Part shown: positions 24,640 through 34,547 of the stretch, in pieces
How the letters are laid out: the number at the start of each line of letters is the position of its first letter
How positions within the stretch are numbered: the stretch's first letter is position 1
Notes under the pieces: model-generated
The model's database searches: none
What the model was told of the DNA's origin: nothing
Seen by the model: the letters and a program-made list of their open reading frames with translations, nothing else
Program-made: the position numbers and the translations under genes
From: Streptomyces sp. NBC_01306
Lineage (GTDB): Bacteria > Actinomycetota > Actinomycetes > Streptomycetales > Streptomycetaceae
DNA: 64,000 bases
Reading direction: 5' to 3'
Assembly: GCF_026340465.1 (NCBI RefSeq)
Contig: NZ_JAPEPC010000001.1
Span: 4,717,001-4,781,000 of the forward strand

Positions 24640-26444
24640 CCACCAACGACGACCGGGGCGGCTGGCAGCCGGTCCCGCAGGGCGGCGAGTACGACGCCGA
24701 GGCCACGGCGTTCGTACAGCTCCCGGAGGGCATGGACCCGTCCGGCGCCCCGCTGGCCGCGCCCGGCCACGGGTACGTGCCGCCGATGATCCTGCCGCTG
24801 ACCCCGGCAGCGGGCACGGACCCGGCCGCCACCGGGCAGTGGACGGTGCCGCAGGCGGACCCGTCTCATCACCAGCCGTATCAGACGCACCAGTCCGACC
24901 AGTCCGACCAGCCCTACCCGTCGGATCAGCCCTACCTGTCGGACCAGTCCGACCAGCCCTACCCTTCCGGCCAGTCCCACCAGACCTATCCGTCCCCGCA
25001 CGCGCCGGAGACGCCGTACTGGCCGGAGCCCGCGCAGGATCCGCACTCCGGTCCGGGGTACCCGCAGGCGCCGATGGCCACCGGTCAGTGGACGTTCGGG
25101 GACGCGCAGGACTCACCCGTCCCCGAACAGCCGCACCAGCAGCAGCATCAGCCACAGCAGCAGCACGGCGGGGACCTCACCGGACAGTGGACGATCCCGG
25201 TCGCTGAGGGAGACGTCCCCGAGGAGTCCGGTGAGTACGCCGCCTCCTCGCTGGCACGCCCGGCCACGCTGCCCGGTGGTGCGCGCGCGCCGTGGGCCGT
25301 ACCGGCGGAGCCCGAACCGGACCACGGGACTCCGGCCGATGGCACCCCCGTACCGCAGGACGAGCACGAGACGGGCGCCGAGCCGCCCGCCGGGGAAGGA
25401 CACGGAACAGCGGCCGACGAGGCGGACGTTCCGGCGGCCGGTTACGGAACCGGCCCCGATCCGGACCCCGACCCGGATCCCGATCCCGACCACGCCGGAT
25501 CTGCCGTACCCGGCGGTGAGCGTGACGCGCACGACCCGCGGGAGCCGCACGACACCGCCCAGACCCCGCGTCCCGTACCGGACGCGCATGGCGTTCCGGC
25601 CCCGCGCGCGGCCGAGTTCGACGCGGCGTCCGGGGCGGCAGGCCCGGAGACCGCTCATCCCGCAGCCGGTCCCGCCGGCACGCACCCCGATGCGGCGAAC
25701 CCCGATGCGGCGCACCCCGAGCCCGCCCCCTCCGGTGCCGGGCACCCCGGCACCGGCGCGGAAGACCCCGGTGCCGAAGACCCCCGCGCGGAGCTCCCCG
25801 GTGCGGAAGTCCCCGGTGCACAGCCCGCGTCCGACGACGCGGCCCCCGCCGTCGCCTGGAGCGAGCACACACCCGCCTCGTACGTCCTGCGGGTGAACGG
25901 CACCGACCGCCCCGTCACCGACGCCTGGATCGGCGAGTCGCTGCTCTACGTACTGCGCGAGCGCCTCGGTCTCGCGGGCGCCAAGGACGGCTGCTCGCAG
26001 GGCGAGTGCGGCGCCTGCAACGTTCAGGTGGACGGCCGGCTCGTCGCCTCCTGCCTGGTCCCCGCTGCCACCGCGGCCGGCTCCGAGGTACGTACGGTCG
26101 AGGGCCTCGCCGTCAACGGCGAACCCTCCGACGTGCAGCGCGCGCTCGCCGAGTGCGGAGCCGTCCAGTGCGGTTTCTGCATCCCGGGCATGGCCATGAC
26201 GGTCCATGACCTCCTGGAGGGCAACCACGCCCCCACCGAACTCGAAACCAGACAGGCTCTGTGCGGCAACCTCTGCCGCTGCTCCGGCTACCGGGGTGTG
26301 CTGGACGCGGTCAGCGAGGTGGTCGCCGGTCGCGCGGAGGCGGGCGCCGCGTCCGAAGAGGCCCGTATCCCGCACCAGGCAGCACCCGGCTCCGGCAGCA
26401 TGCAGCCGGACAACCCGCAGCAGCATGACGGAGGCATGGCGTGA
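24636..26444 (+). CDS. 2Fe-2S subunit of xanthine-dehydrogenase-like enzyme with long disordered N-terminus
   Basis: 602 residues, about four times the usual 150-170. The C-terminal ~160 residues are a normal CoxS/XdhC subunit: plant-type cluster ligands C453, C458, C461, C473 (GCSQGECGAC) and the second cluster C512, C515, C547, C549 (QCGFC, LCRCSGY). The first ~415 residues are low complexity: Pro/Gln/Ser/Tyr repeats (SDQPYPS type) at about 85-130, Asp-Pro runs near 275-285, Ala/Pro/His/Glu-rich after that. A TGQWT motif recurs at residues 66, 149 and 182. GTG 24636 overlaps the previous stop. The extension is in frame with no stop, so it looks genuine; its function is unknown. Confidence 0.88.
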   Translation: MTTNDDRGGWQPVPQGGEYDAEATAFVQLPEGMDPSGAPLAAPGHGYVPPMILPLTPAAGTDPAATGQWTVPQADPSHHQPYQTHQSDQSDQPYPSDQPYLSDQSDQPYPSGQSHQTYPSPHAPETPYWPEPAQDPHSGPGYPQAPMATGQWTFGDAQDSPVPEQPHQQQHQPQQQHGGDLTGQWTIPVAEGDVPEESGEYAASSLARPATLPGGARAPWAVPAEPEPDHGTPADGTPVPQDEHETGAEPPAGEGHGTAADEADVPAAGYGTGPDPDPDPDPDPDHAGSAVPGGERDAHDPREPHDTAQTPRPVPDAHGVPAPRAAEFDAASGAAGPETAHPAAGPAGTHPDAANPDAAHPEPAPSGAGHPGTGAEDPGAEDPRAELPGAEVPGAQPASDDAAPAVAWSEHTPASYVLRVNGTDRPVTDAWIGESLLYVLRERLGLAGAKDGCSQGECGACNVQVDGRLVASCLVPAATAAGSEVRTVEGLAVNGEPSDVQRALAECGAVQCGFCIPGMAMTVHDLLEGNHAPTELETRQALCGNLCRCSGYRGVLDAVSEVVAGRAEAGAASEEARIPHQAAPGSGSMQPDNPQQHDGGMA

Positions 26445-28756
26445 GCAGCGACGCGGCCACCGCGGCCACCGCGAAGTCCCCTGAGGCGGACGGCCCGGAG
26501 GAGGAGCCGCCCGCGCACGGGCTCGGCGCGTCCCTCCCGCCGGCCGACACCCGCGCGAAGACCGAGGGCACCTTCCCCTACGCGTCCGACCTGTGGGCCG
26601 AGGGCCTCCTCTGGGCCGCCGTGCTGCGCTCCGCGCACCCGCACGCGCGGATCCTCTCCATCGACACCTCGGAAGCGTCCGCGATGCCCGGCGTCCGCGC
26701 GGTGGTCACGCACGCCGACATCCCCGGCGACGCAGCACACGGCCGCGCGGTCGCCGACCGTCCGGTCTTCGCGTCCGAACTGGTCCGCCACCACGGCGAG
26801 GCCATCGCCGCGGTCGCCGCCGACCACCCGGACACCGCCCGGCTCGCCGTGGCCGCCATCGCGGTCGAGTACGAGGTGCTGGAGCCGGTCACCGACCCGG
26901 AGAAGGCCTTCGAGGCCGAACCGCTGCACCCCGACGGCAATCTGATCCGCCACATCCCGCTGCGGTTCGGCGACCCGGACATCACCGGCGAGGTCATCGT
27001 CGAGGGCCTCTACCGGATCGGCCGCCAGGACCCGGCACCCATCGGCGCCGAGGCCGGGCTCGCCGTGCCCCGGCCCGACGGCGGTGTCGAGATCTACACC
27101 GCGTCCACCGACCCGCACACCGACCGCGACCTGGCCGCCGCCTGCTTCGGCCTGGAGCCCGACCGGGTCAAGGTCGTGGTGACCGGAGTGCCCGGCGCCA
27201 CCGGCGACCGCGAGGACACCAGCTTCCAGCTCCCGCTCGGCCTGCTCGCGCTGAAGACCGGCTGCCCGGTCAAGCTGGCCGCGACCCGCGAGGAGTCCTT
27301 CCTCGGCCACGCCCACCGCCACCCGACCCTGCTGCGCTACCGCCACCACGCGGACGCCGAAGGGCGCCTGGTGAAGGTCGAGGCGCAGATCCTGCTGGAC
27401 GCGGGCGCGTACGCCGACGCCTCGTCCGAATCGCTGGCGGCGGCGGTCTCGTTCGCCTGCGGCCCCTATGTCGTCCCGCACGCCTTCATCGAGGGCTGGG
27501 CGGTCCGTACGAACAACCCGCCGTCCGGCCATGTCCGCGGCGAGGGCGCGCTCCAGGTCTGCGCCGCGTACGAGGGCCAGATGGACAAGCTCGCGGCCAG
27601 GCTCTCCATGGATCCGGCCGAACTGCGGCTGCGCAACGTCCTGGCCACCGGCGATCTGCTGCCCACCGGACAGTCCATCACCTGCCCGGCGCCGGTCGCT
27701 GAACTCCTGCGCTCCGTCAAGGACTTCCCGCTGCCCGCCCTGCCCAAGGACACCCCCGAGGGCGACTGGCTGCTGCCCGGCGGGCCGGAGGGCGCGGGCG
27801 AGCCGGGCGCGGTGCGCCGCGGGGTCGGCTACGCGCTGGGCATGGTCCACATGCTCGGCGCCGAGGGCGCCGACGAGGTCTCCACGGCCACGGTCAAGGT
27901 TCACGACGGGGTCGCCACGGTCATCTGCGCCGCCGTCGAGACCGGCCAGGGCTTCTCCACGCTGGCCCGGCAGATCGTGCAGGACACCCTCGGCATCGAG
28001 GAGGTCCATGTCGCATCGGTCGACACCGACCAGCCCCCGGCCGGGCCCGCCACGCACGGCAGGCACACCTGGGTGTCCGGCGGCGCCGTGGAGCGGGCGG
28101 CGAAGATGGTCCGCACCCAGCTGCTCCAGCCGCTGGCCCACCAGTTCGGGATGTCCACCGAGCTGCTCCAGATCGCCGACGGCAAGATCACCTCGTACGA
28201 CGGAGTGCTCTCCACGACCGTCACCGAGGCCATGGACGGCAAGGAGCTCTGGGCGACGGCCCAGTGCCGTCCGCATCCGACCGAGCCGCTCGACGAGTCG
28301 GGCCAGGGCGATGCCTTCGTCGGGCTCGCTTTCTGCGCGATCCGCGCGGTGGTGGACGTCGACATCGAACTGGGCTCGGTCCGGGTCGTGGAGATGGCTG
28401 TCGCCCAGGACGTCGGCCGGATCCTCAACCCGCGGCTGCTGACCTCCCGTATCGAGGCGGGCGTCACCCAGGGCGTCGGCGCGGCCCTCACCGAGAACCT
28501 CCGTACGACGCGGGGCGTGGTCCGCCACCCGGACCTGACCGGTTACGCGCTCCCCACGTCCCTGGACACGCCGGACATCCGCATCGTGAAGCTCATCGAG
28601 GAGCGCGACGTGGTGGCCCCGTTCGGCGCGAAGGCGGCGAGCGCGGTGCCGGTGGTCACTTCGCCGGCCGCGGTGGCGGCGGCGGTACGGGCGGCGACCG
28701 GCCGGCCGGTGAGCCGGCTCCCGATCAGGCCGCAGGCCGCGGTGGTCACTGGCTGA
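26441..28756 (+). CDS. Molybdopterin-binding large subunit, xanthine-dehydrogenase family, diverged active site
   Basis: 771 residues; GTG 26441 after GGAGG. The N-terminal a/b hammerhead domain (about 30-150) and Mo-cofactor domains (about 160-750) fit CoxL/XdhA; VETGQGFSTLARQ is the pterin-binding GQG motif. Two normally conserved features are altered. The GGGFGGK region reads GATGDREDT (residues about 253-261). The C-terminal GVGE segment, which carries the catalytic glutamate in hydroxylases, reads GAKAASAVPV (about 729). The enzyme may use an unusual mechanism or substrate, or may not be a hydroxylase. No Mo-cofactor maturation gene (XdhC/CoxF) is present nearby. Confidence 0.85.
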   Translation: MSSDAATAATAKSPEADGPEEEPPAHGLGASLPPADTRAKTEGTFPYASDLWAEGLLWAAVLRSAHPHARILSIDTSEASAMPGVRAVVTHADIPGDAAHGRAVADRPVFASELVRHHGEAIAAVAADHPDTARLAVAAIAVEYEVLEPVTDPEKAFEAEPLHPDGNLIRHIPLRFGDPDITGEVIVEGLYRIGRQDPAPIGAEAGLAVPRPDGGVEIYTASTDPHTDRDLAAACFGLEPDRVKVVVTGVPGATGDREDTSFQLPLGLLALKTGCPVKLAATREESFLGHAHRHPTLLRYRHHADAEGRLVKVEAQILLDAGAYADASSESLAAAVSFACGPYVVPHAFIEGWAVRTNNPPSGHVRGEGALQVCAAYEGQMDKLAARLSMDPAELRLRNVLATGDLLPTGQSITCPAPVAELLRSVKDFPLPALPKDTPEGDWLLPGGPEGAGEPGAVRRGVGYALGMVHMLGAEGADEVSTATVKVHDGVATVICAAVETGQGFSTLARQIVQDTLGIEEVHVASVDTDQPPAGPATHGRHTWVSGGAVERAAKMVRTQLLQPLAHQFGMSTELLQIADGKITSYDGVLSTTVTEAMDGKELWATAQCRPHPTEPLDESGQGDAFVGLAFCAIRAVVDVDIELGSVRVVEMAVAQDVGRILNPRLLTSRIEAGVTQGVGAALTENLRTTRGVVRHPDLTGYALPTSLDTPDIRIVKLIEERDVVAPFGAKAASAVPVVTSPAAVAAAVRAATGRPVSRLPIRPQAAVVTG

Positions 28757-28787
28757 GCAGGACCAAGCCCTCTAAGGCAGTTGAGGG

Positions 28788-28891
28788 CGGGCGGCTTCGC
28801 AGGTGGTTGCGGACGGGCGGCTTCGCAAGTGGTTGCGGGCGGGCGGCTTCGTCAGCAGTTGCGGACGGGCAGCTGTTCAGGCAGTTGAGCT
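28788..28891. repeat. Four imperfect tandem copies of a 26-bp unit
   Basis: Units begin at 28788, 28814, 28840 and 28866. The first three share CGGGCGGCTTCG and GTTGCGG; the fourth is degenerate. They occupy the gap between the molybdoenzyme operon and geosmin synthase, with no spacers, so this is not a CRISPR array. The rest of the gap to 29039 contains the geoA promoter region, in which no clear -35/-10 pair was recognised. Confidence 0.8.
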
Positions 28892-29039
28892 GCCCTTCGC
28901 AGCACATCTGCCCCCGTCCCGCTCCCGGTTCGCGCCCGCGTCACACATATGGGCATAGTGGCATCTCCCGGAGGATGCCGTTCCCGTGCAGGGGTAGTGC
29001 TGCTCTGATCAGCGACCTCATGGGAAAGGCCGAACGTCA

Positions 29040-31244
<2,205 letters not shown>

Positions 31245-31379
31245 GGGGGCTGGGCCCCGGGGCGGCTCGGCGTCCGGGGCGGGTGTCTGGAGGGGGTGGG
31301 TCCCGGTGGGTGCCCGCAGGGGTGGCTACCGGTGGCTACCCCTCCGGGCCTGCCCGGTACTTCCCCGGACGCCACTGCC

Positions 31380-31401
31380 ATATGTCGCCTTTGCGGCATA
31401 T
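31380..31401. promoter_or_regulatory. Inverted repeat next to TATAGT before the DUF1269 gene
   Basis: ATATGTCGC (31380-31388) and GCGGCATAT (31393-31401) form an 8-of-9 inverted repeat with a 4-base spacer. TATAGT (31406-31411), a good -10 hexamer, follows directly, and the start codon is 37 bases further on. A repressor bound here would cover the -35 region. Confidence 0.5.
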
Positions 31402-31447
31402 TTCCTATAGTGGGCTGAGTCCTGCACCCCGATGAGGAGTCAGCCGC

Positions 31448-32032
31448 ATGAGCAATCTGTTTGTCATCGCCTACGACGACGTGGCCACCGCCAACCAGGT
31501 CCGCGACAAGGTCGTGACGCTGAGCCGTCAGCACCTCATCGACCTGGAGGACGTGGTCGTGGTCGAGCGCCGCGAGGCCGACGGCAAGATCAAGCTGCAC
31601 CAGGCCGTCAACCTCACCGCGGCAGGAGCGACCGGGGGTGCGCTCTGGGGCGGGGTCATCGGGCTGCTGTTCCTTGCGCCACTGCTCGGCGCGGCCGTCG
31701 GAGCCGCGGCGGGCGCGGCAGGCGGAGCGGCCAGGGACGTCGGGGTGAACGACGACTTCATGCGCGAGGTCAGCTCGAACCTCCGCCCGGGGGCCGCGGC
31801 GCTCTTCGCCCTGGCCAAGTCGGAGGCGGTCGACAAGGTCGTGGCCGAGCTGGCGCCGTTCGGCGGCCAGTTGGTCCAGACGTCGCTCTCGTCGGAGGAC
31901 GAGGAACACTTGAAGGCGATGGTCCAGGCGGCCAGGGCCGGCGAAAAGGAGCAGCCGACGACGAGGCCGGAGGCATCCGGGGCACGGCCCGGGGGCACGG
32001 AGCAGCAGCCGACGACGAGGCCGGACTCCTGA
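31448..32032 (+). CDS. DUF1269 family membrane protein
   Basis: 194 residues; ATG 31448 after GAGGAG. The N-terminal ferredoxin-like part (NLFVIAYDDVATANQVRDKV) is followed by a Gly/Ala-rich hydrophobic hairpin (about 58-100), then NDDFMREVSSNLRPGAAALFALAKS, which together define DUF1269. The C-terminus is polar and carries a repeated EQQPTTRP motif. Relatives are small, probably stress-linked membrane proteins; no biochemical function is established. Confidence 0.85.
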   Translation: MSNLFVIAYDDVATANQVRDKVVTLSRQHLIDLEDVVVVERREADGKIKLHQAVNLTAAGATGGALWGGVIGLLFLAPLLGAAVGAAAGAAGGAARDVGVNDDFMREVSSNLRPGAAALFALAKSEAVDKVVAELAPFGGQLVQTSLSSEDEEHLKAMVQAARAGEKEQPTTRPEASGARPGGTEQQPTTRPDS

Positions 32033-32131
32033 GGGGGCTTACGTTGGGGGCGCCCCCGGCCCGGACAACGGGGGGCGACCTCTGTGCCCCCGGCCCGAAC
32101 GACGGGGGCACGGGGGCGTCCTCGTACACAG

Positions 32132-32203
32132 AGGCCGTGGCGGGAATCGAACCCACGTAACTCGCTTTGCAGGCGAGCCCCTAAACCACTCGGGCACACG
32201 GCC
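32132..32203 (-). tRNA. tRNA-Cys (GCA)
   Basis: Read on the minus strand: acceptor stem GGCCGTG pairs with CACGGCC, the D arm has GAGTGG-TTA, and the anticodon stem-loop CTCGC-CTGCAAA-GCGAG gives anticodon GCA. The T arm GTGGG-TTCGATT-CCCGC is intact. The discriminator base is U, as expected for tRNA-Cys. The 3' CCA is not encoded. No integrase or attachment repeat was found beside it. Confidence 0.95.
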
Positions 32204-32404
32204 AAGCCACCGGAACCGCTCCGTTCGTGCGTTCGGAACCGATCCAGTACGCCGACCGTAGGTCCCCCGCGCCCCCGCCTCAAGACCGCGGGCCGTCCCG
32301 CAACGTGACTGCCACACCCCGTTCATGGTCGTACGACCAACGGACCAGTCCGGCCCGTCCCTCCGACAGGGTTCATCCGGCCATTCGCCCCTTACTGTGG
32401 TCTC

Positions 32405-33862
32405 ATGACCGCCCTGGAATCCCGCGACGCCGAGGTCGCATCCCCCGACCTGCCCGACGGCACTTCCGCCCCCGTGACCGGCGGGATTCTCGGCAGCGCG
32501 CACCGGGCGCTCAGTATCGGCATCGTCACCGTCGTCCTGCTCATCGCCTTCGAGGCGACCGCCGTCGGCACCGCGATGCCCGTCGCCGCGCGGGAGCTGC
32601 ACGGCGTCGCGCTCTACGCCTTCGCGTTCTCCGCGTACTTCACCACCTCGCTCTTCGCGATGGTCCTCTCCGGCCAGTGGGCCGACCGGAACGGGCCGTT
32701 GCGGCCCCTCGCCACCGGGATCGCCGCCTTCGCGGCCGGACTGCTGCTCTCCGGTACCGCGTCCTCGATGTGGATCTTCGTGGCCGGGCGCGCGGTGCAG
32801 GGGCTCGGCGGCGGGCTCGTCATCGTCGCGCTGTACGTCGTCGTCAGCCGCGCCTACTCCGAGCGGCTGCGGCCCTCGATCATGGCCGCCTTCGCCGCGA
32901 GCTGGGTGATCCCCTCCGTCGTCGGACCCCTCGCGGCCGGCACGGTCACCGAACACCTCGGCTGGCGCTGGGTCTTCATCGCCATCCCGGTCCTGGTGGT
33001 GCCGCCGCTCGCCCTCGCGCTGCCCGCGATCCGCCGGACGGCCGCGGGCCCGGCCGACCCCTCCGTACCGCCGCCCGGCTTCGACCGGCGGCGCATCCGC
33101 CTCGCGCTCGGGATCTCGGTGGGGGCCGGTCTGCTCCAGTACGCGGGCGAGGACCTGCGGTGGCTTTCGCTGATCCCGGCGGTGGCGGGCGCGGCGCTGC
33201 TGGTCCCCGCGGTGCTCGGACTGCTGCCGCGCGGCACCTGCCGGGCTGCGCGCGGGCTGCCTTCCGTGGTGCTGCTGCGCGGGATCGCCGCGGGATCGTT
33301 CATCGCGGCCGAGAGTTTCGTACCGCTGATGCTGGTCACCCAGCGGGGACTCTCGCCGACGCTGGCAGGACTCTCGCTGGCGGCCGGCGGCGGCACCTGG
33401 GCGCTCGGCTCGTTCGTACAGTCCCGGCCGCGCATGGAGCCGTACCGGCAGCGGCTGATCGTCATCGGGATGATCCTCGTGGCGGCGGCCATCCTGACCG
33501 CGCCGAGTGTCCTGATCCACTCCGTCCCGGCCTGGACGGTCGCGGTGGCGTGGGCGTTCGGCTGCTACGGCATGGGCACGGTCATCGCGTCGACGAGCGT
33601 GATGATGCTGAAGCTGTCGGCCCCGGAGGAGGCGGGCGCGAACTCTGCCGCCCTGCAGATGTCCGACGGTCTCTCGAACGTCCTGATGCTCGCGGCGGGC
33701 GGCGCGGCCTTCGCGGCGCTGGGCGGGGGAGCGGTCGGCGTCCTGCACGACGGGGCCTCCGCCCCGCACCCGGCGGCGTTCGCGGCGGTGTTCCTGCCGA
33801 TGGCGGCGGTGGCGCTGGCGGGGGCTTGGGTGGCGACGCGGCTGCGAGTGGCCGAAGCCTGA
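32405..33862 (+). CDS. MFS transporter (multidrug-efflux type)
   Basis: 485 residues; ATG 32405. About twelve to fourteen membrane helices are visible. The loop 2-3 signature GQWADRNGPLRPLATG matches the MFS motif A (GxLaDrxGrr), and GRAVQGLGGGLVIVALYVVVSR matches motif B/C of drug:H+ antiporters. It probably exports a hydrophobic compound; the substrate is unknown. The TGA stop is the start of a 32-bp palindrome serving the next operon. Confidence 0.87.
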   Translation: MTALESRDAEVASPDLPDGTSAPVTGGILGSAHRALSIGIVTVVLLIAFEATAVGTAMPVAARELHGVALYAFAFSAYFTTSLFAMVLSGQWADRNGPLRPLATGIAAFAAGLLLSGTASSMWIFVAGRAVQGLGGGLVIVALYVVVSRAYSERLRPSIMAAFAASWVIPSVVGPLAAGTVTEHLGWRWVFIAIPVLVVPPLALALPAIRRTAAGPADPSVPPPGFDRRRIRLALGISVGAGLLQYAGEDLRWLSLIPAVAGAALLVPAVLGLLPRGTCRAARGLPSVVLLRGIAAGSFIAAESFVPLMLVTQRGLSPTLAGLSLAAGGGTWALGSFVQSRPRMEPYRQRLIVIGMILVAAAILTAPSVLIHSVPAWTVAVAWAFGCYGMGTVIASTSVMMLKLSAPEEAGANSAALQMSDGLSNVLMLAAGGAAFAALGGGAVGVLHDGASAPHPAAFAAVFLPMAAVALAGAWVATRLRVAEA

Positions 33863-33892
33863 TGGCACTACGTGGTACCGCGTAGTACCATC
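33861..33892. promoter_or_regulatory. 32-bp near-perfect palindromic operator of the toxin-antitoxin operon
   Basis: The sequence around GGTACC (33874-33879) is self-complementary over 32 bp with only four unpaired positions (two symmetrical pairs). Inner arms are ACTACG/CGTAGT, outer arms GATGG/CCATC. It overlaps the MFS stop codon and ends 5 bases before the antitoxin ATG, so a bound dimer would block translation initiation as well as transcription. Confidence 0.75.
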
Positions 33893-33897
33893 AGGTC

Positions 33898-34095
33898 ATG
33901 GCTGGACTGAATCTGCGATTCACGGACGAAGAACTCGACATGCTGCGGGAGCGTGCGGCAGCAGAAGGCCGCAGCATGCAGGTCTTCGCGCACGATGCCG
34001 TCATCACTGCCATGAACGAGCATTCCCGGCTCTTCAATGAGGCAGCTGACCATGTCCTCGCGGCCAGCGCGGAGCTCAACCGCAGGCTCGCTTGA
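33898..34095 (+). CDS. Ribbon-helix-helix antitoxin
   Basis: 65 residues; ATG 33898. The start MAGLNLRFTDEELDMLRERAAAEGRSMQVFAHDAVITAM has the beta strand-helix-helix pattern of Arc/MetJ antitoxins, in which LNLRF is the DNA-contacting strand. The C-terminal helix (about 40-65) would wrap the toxin. It overlaps the Fic/Doc gene by a TGATG junction, the usual coupled toxin-antitoxin arrangement, and lies directly behind a long palindrome, consistent with autorepression. Confidence 0.82.
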   Translation: MAGLNLRFTDEELDMLRERAAAEGRSMQVFAHDAVITAMNEHSRLFNEAADHVLAASAELNRRLA

Positions 34096-34466
34096 TGTAC
34101 TACCTGACTCTCCCCGAGCTGTTGAACCTCGCGAAGCGGCTGGGAGCGGACGAGGTGCGCGACTACGGTCTGCTCGACTCCGCCCTGGCGCGCCCGCAGT
34201 CGAGCGTGTTCGGGCAGGACGCGTACCCCGATGTCTGGCACAAGGGTGCCGCGCTGATGGAGTCGTTGGCCCGCAATCACGCACTTGTCGATGGCAACAA
34301 GCGAATTGCGTGGTACGCGACCTGGGTTTTCCTGCACATCAACGGGCACCCGCTGGAGGCCGCATTTGATGTGGACGAGGCCGAGCAGTTCGTGCTGGAC
34401 GTCTGCCAGGGCATGCTCGACGTCCCCAAGATCGCCGGTCAGCTGCCCAGGTTTGCTGCGCATTGA
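34095..34466 (+). CDS. Fic/Doc-family toxin
   Basis: 123 residues from ATG 34095; TTG 34092 is one codon upstream and less likely. It has the Doc layout: YYLTLPELLNLAKRLGADEVRDYGLLDSALARPQ at the N-terminus, and the catalytic loop HALVDGNKRIAW (H62 to R70). Doc phosphorylates EF-Tu to stop translation; Fic enzymes AMPylate targets. The loop has Leu where Fic proteins have Phe (HPFxxGNGR) and ends GNKR as in Doc, so phosphorylation is the more likely activity. The catalytic His and the Asn, Lys and Arg residues are intact. Confidence 0.87.
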   Translation: MYYLTLPELLNLAKRLGADEVRDYGLLDSALARPQSSVFGQDAYPDVWHKGAALMESLARNHALVDGNKRIAWYATWVFLHINGHPLEAAFDVDEAEQFVLDVCQGMLDVPKIAGQLPRFAAH

Positions 34467-34547
34467 GTCAAGCCACGGTCGTCCCCCGGTAGGGTGGCCC
34501 GGTTGTCGTACCGCCGCCCCGTGCACCTCTGAGAACCGACGGAGACC

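Noticed and set aside
28788..28891. Repeats that might be a CRISPR array
   Set aside because: The copies are contiguous with no spacers, are degenerate, and no cas gene is in the window.
32132..33862. Integrated element at tRNA-Cys
   Set aside because: No integrase, excisionase or repeated tRNA 3' end was found on either side.
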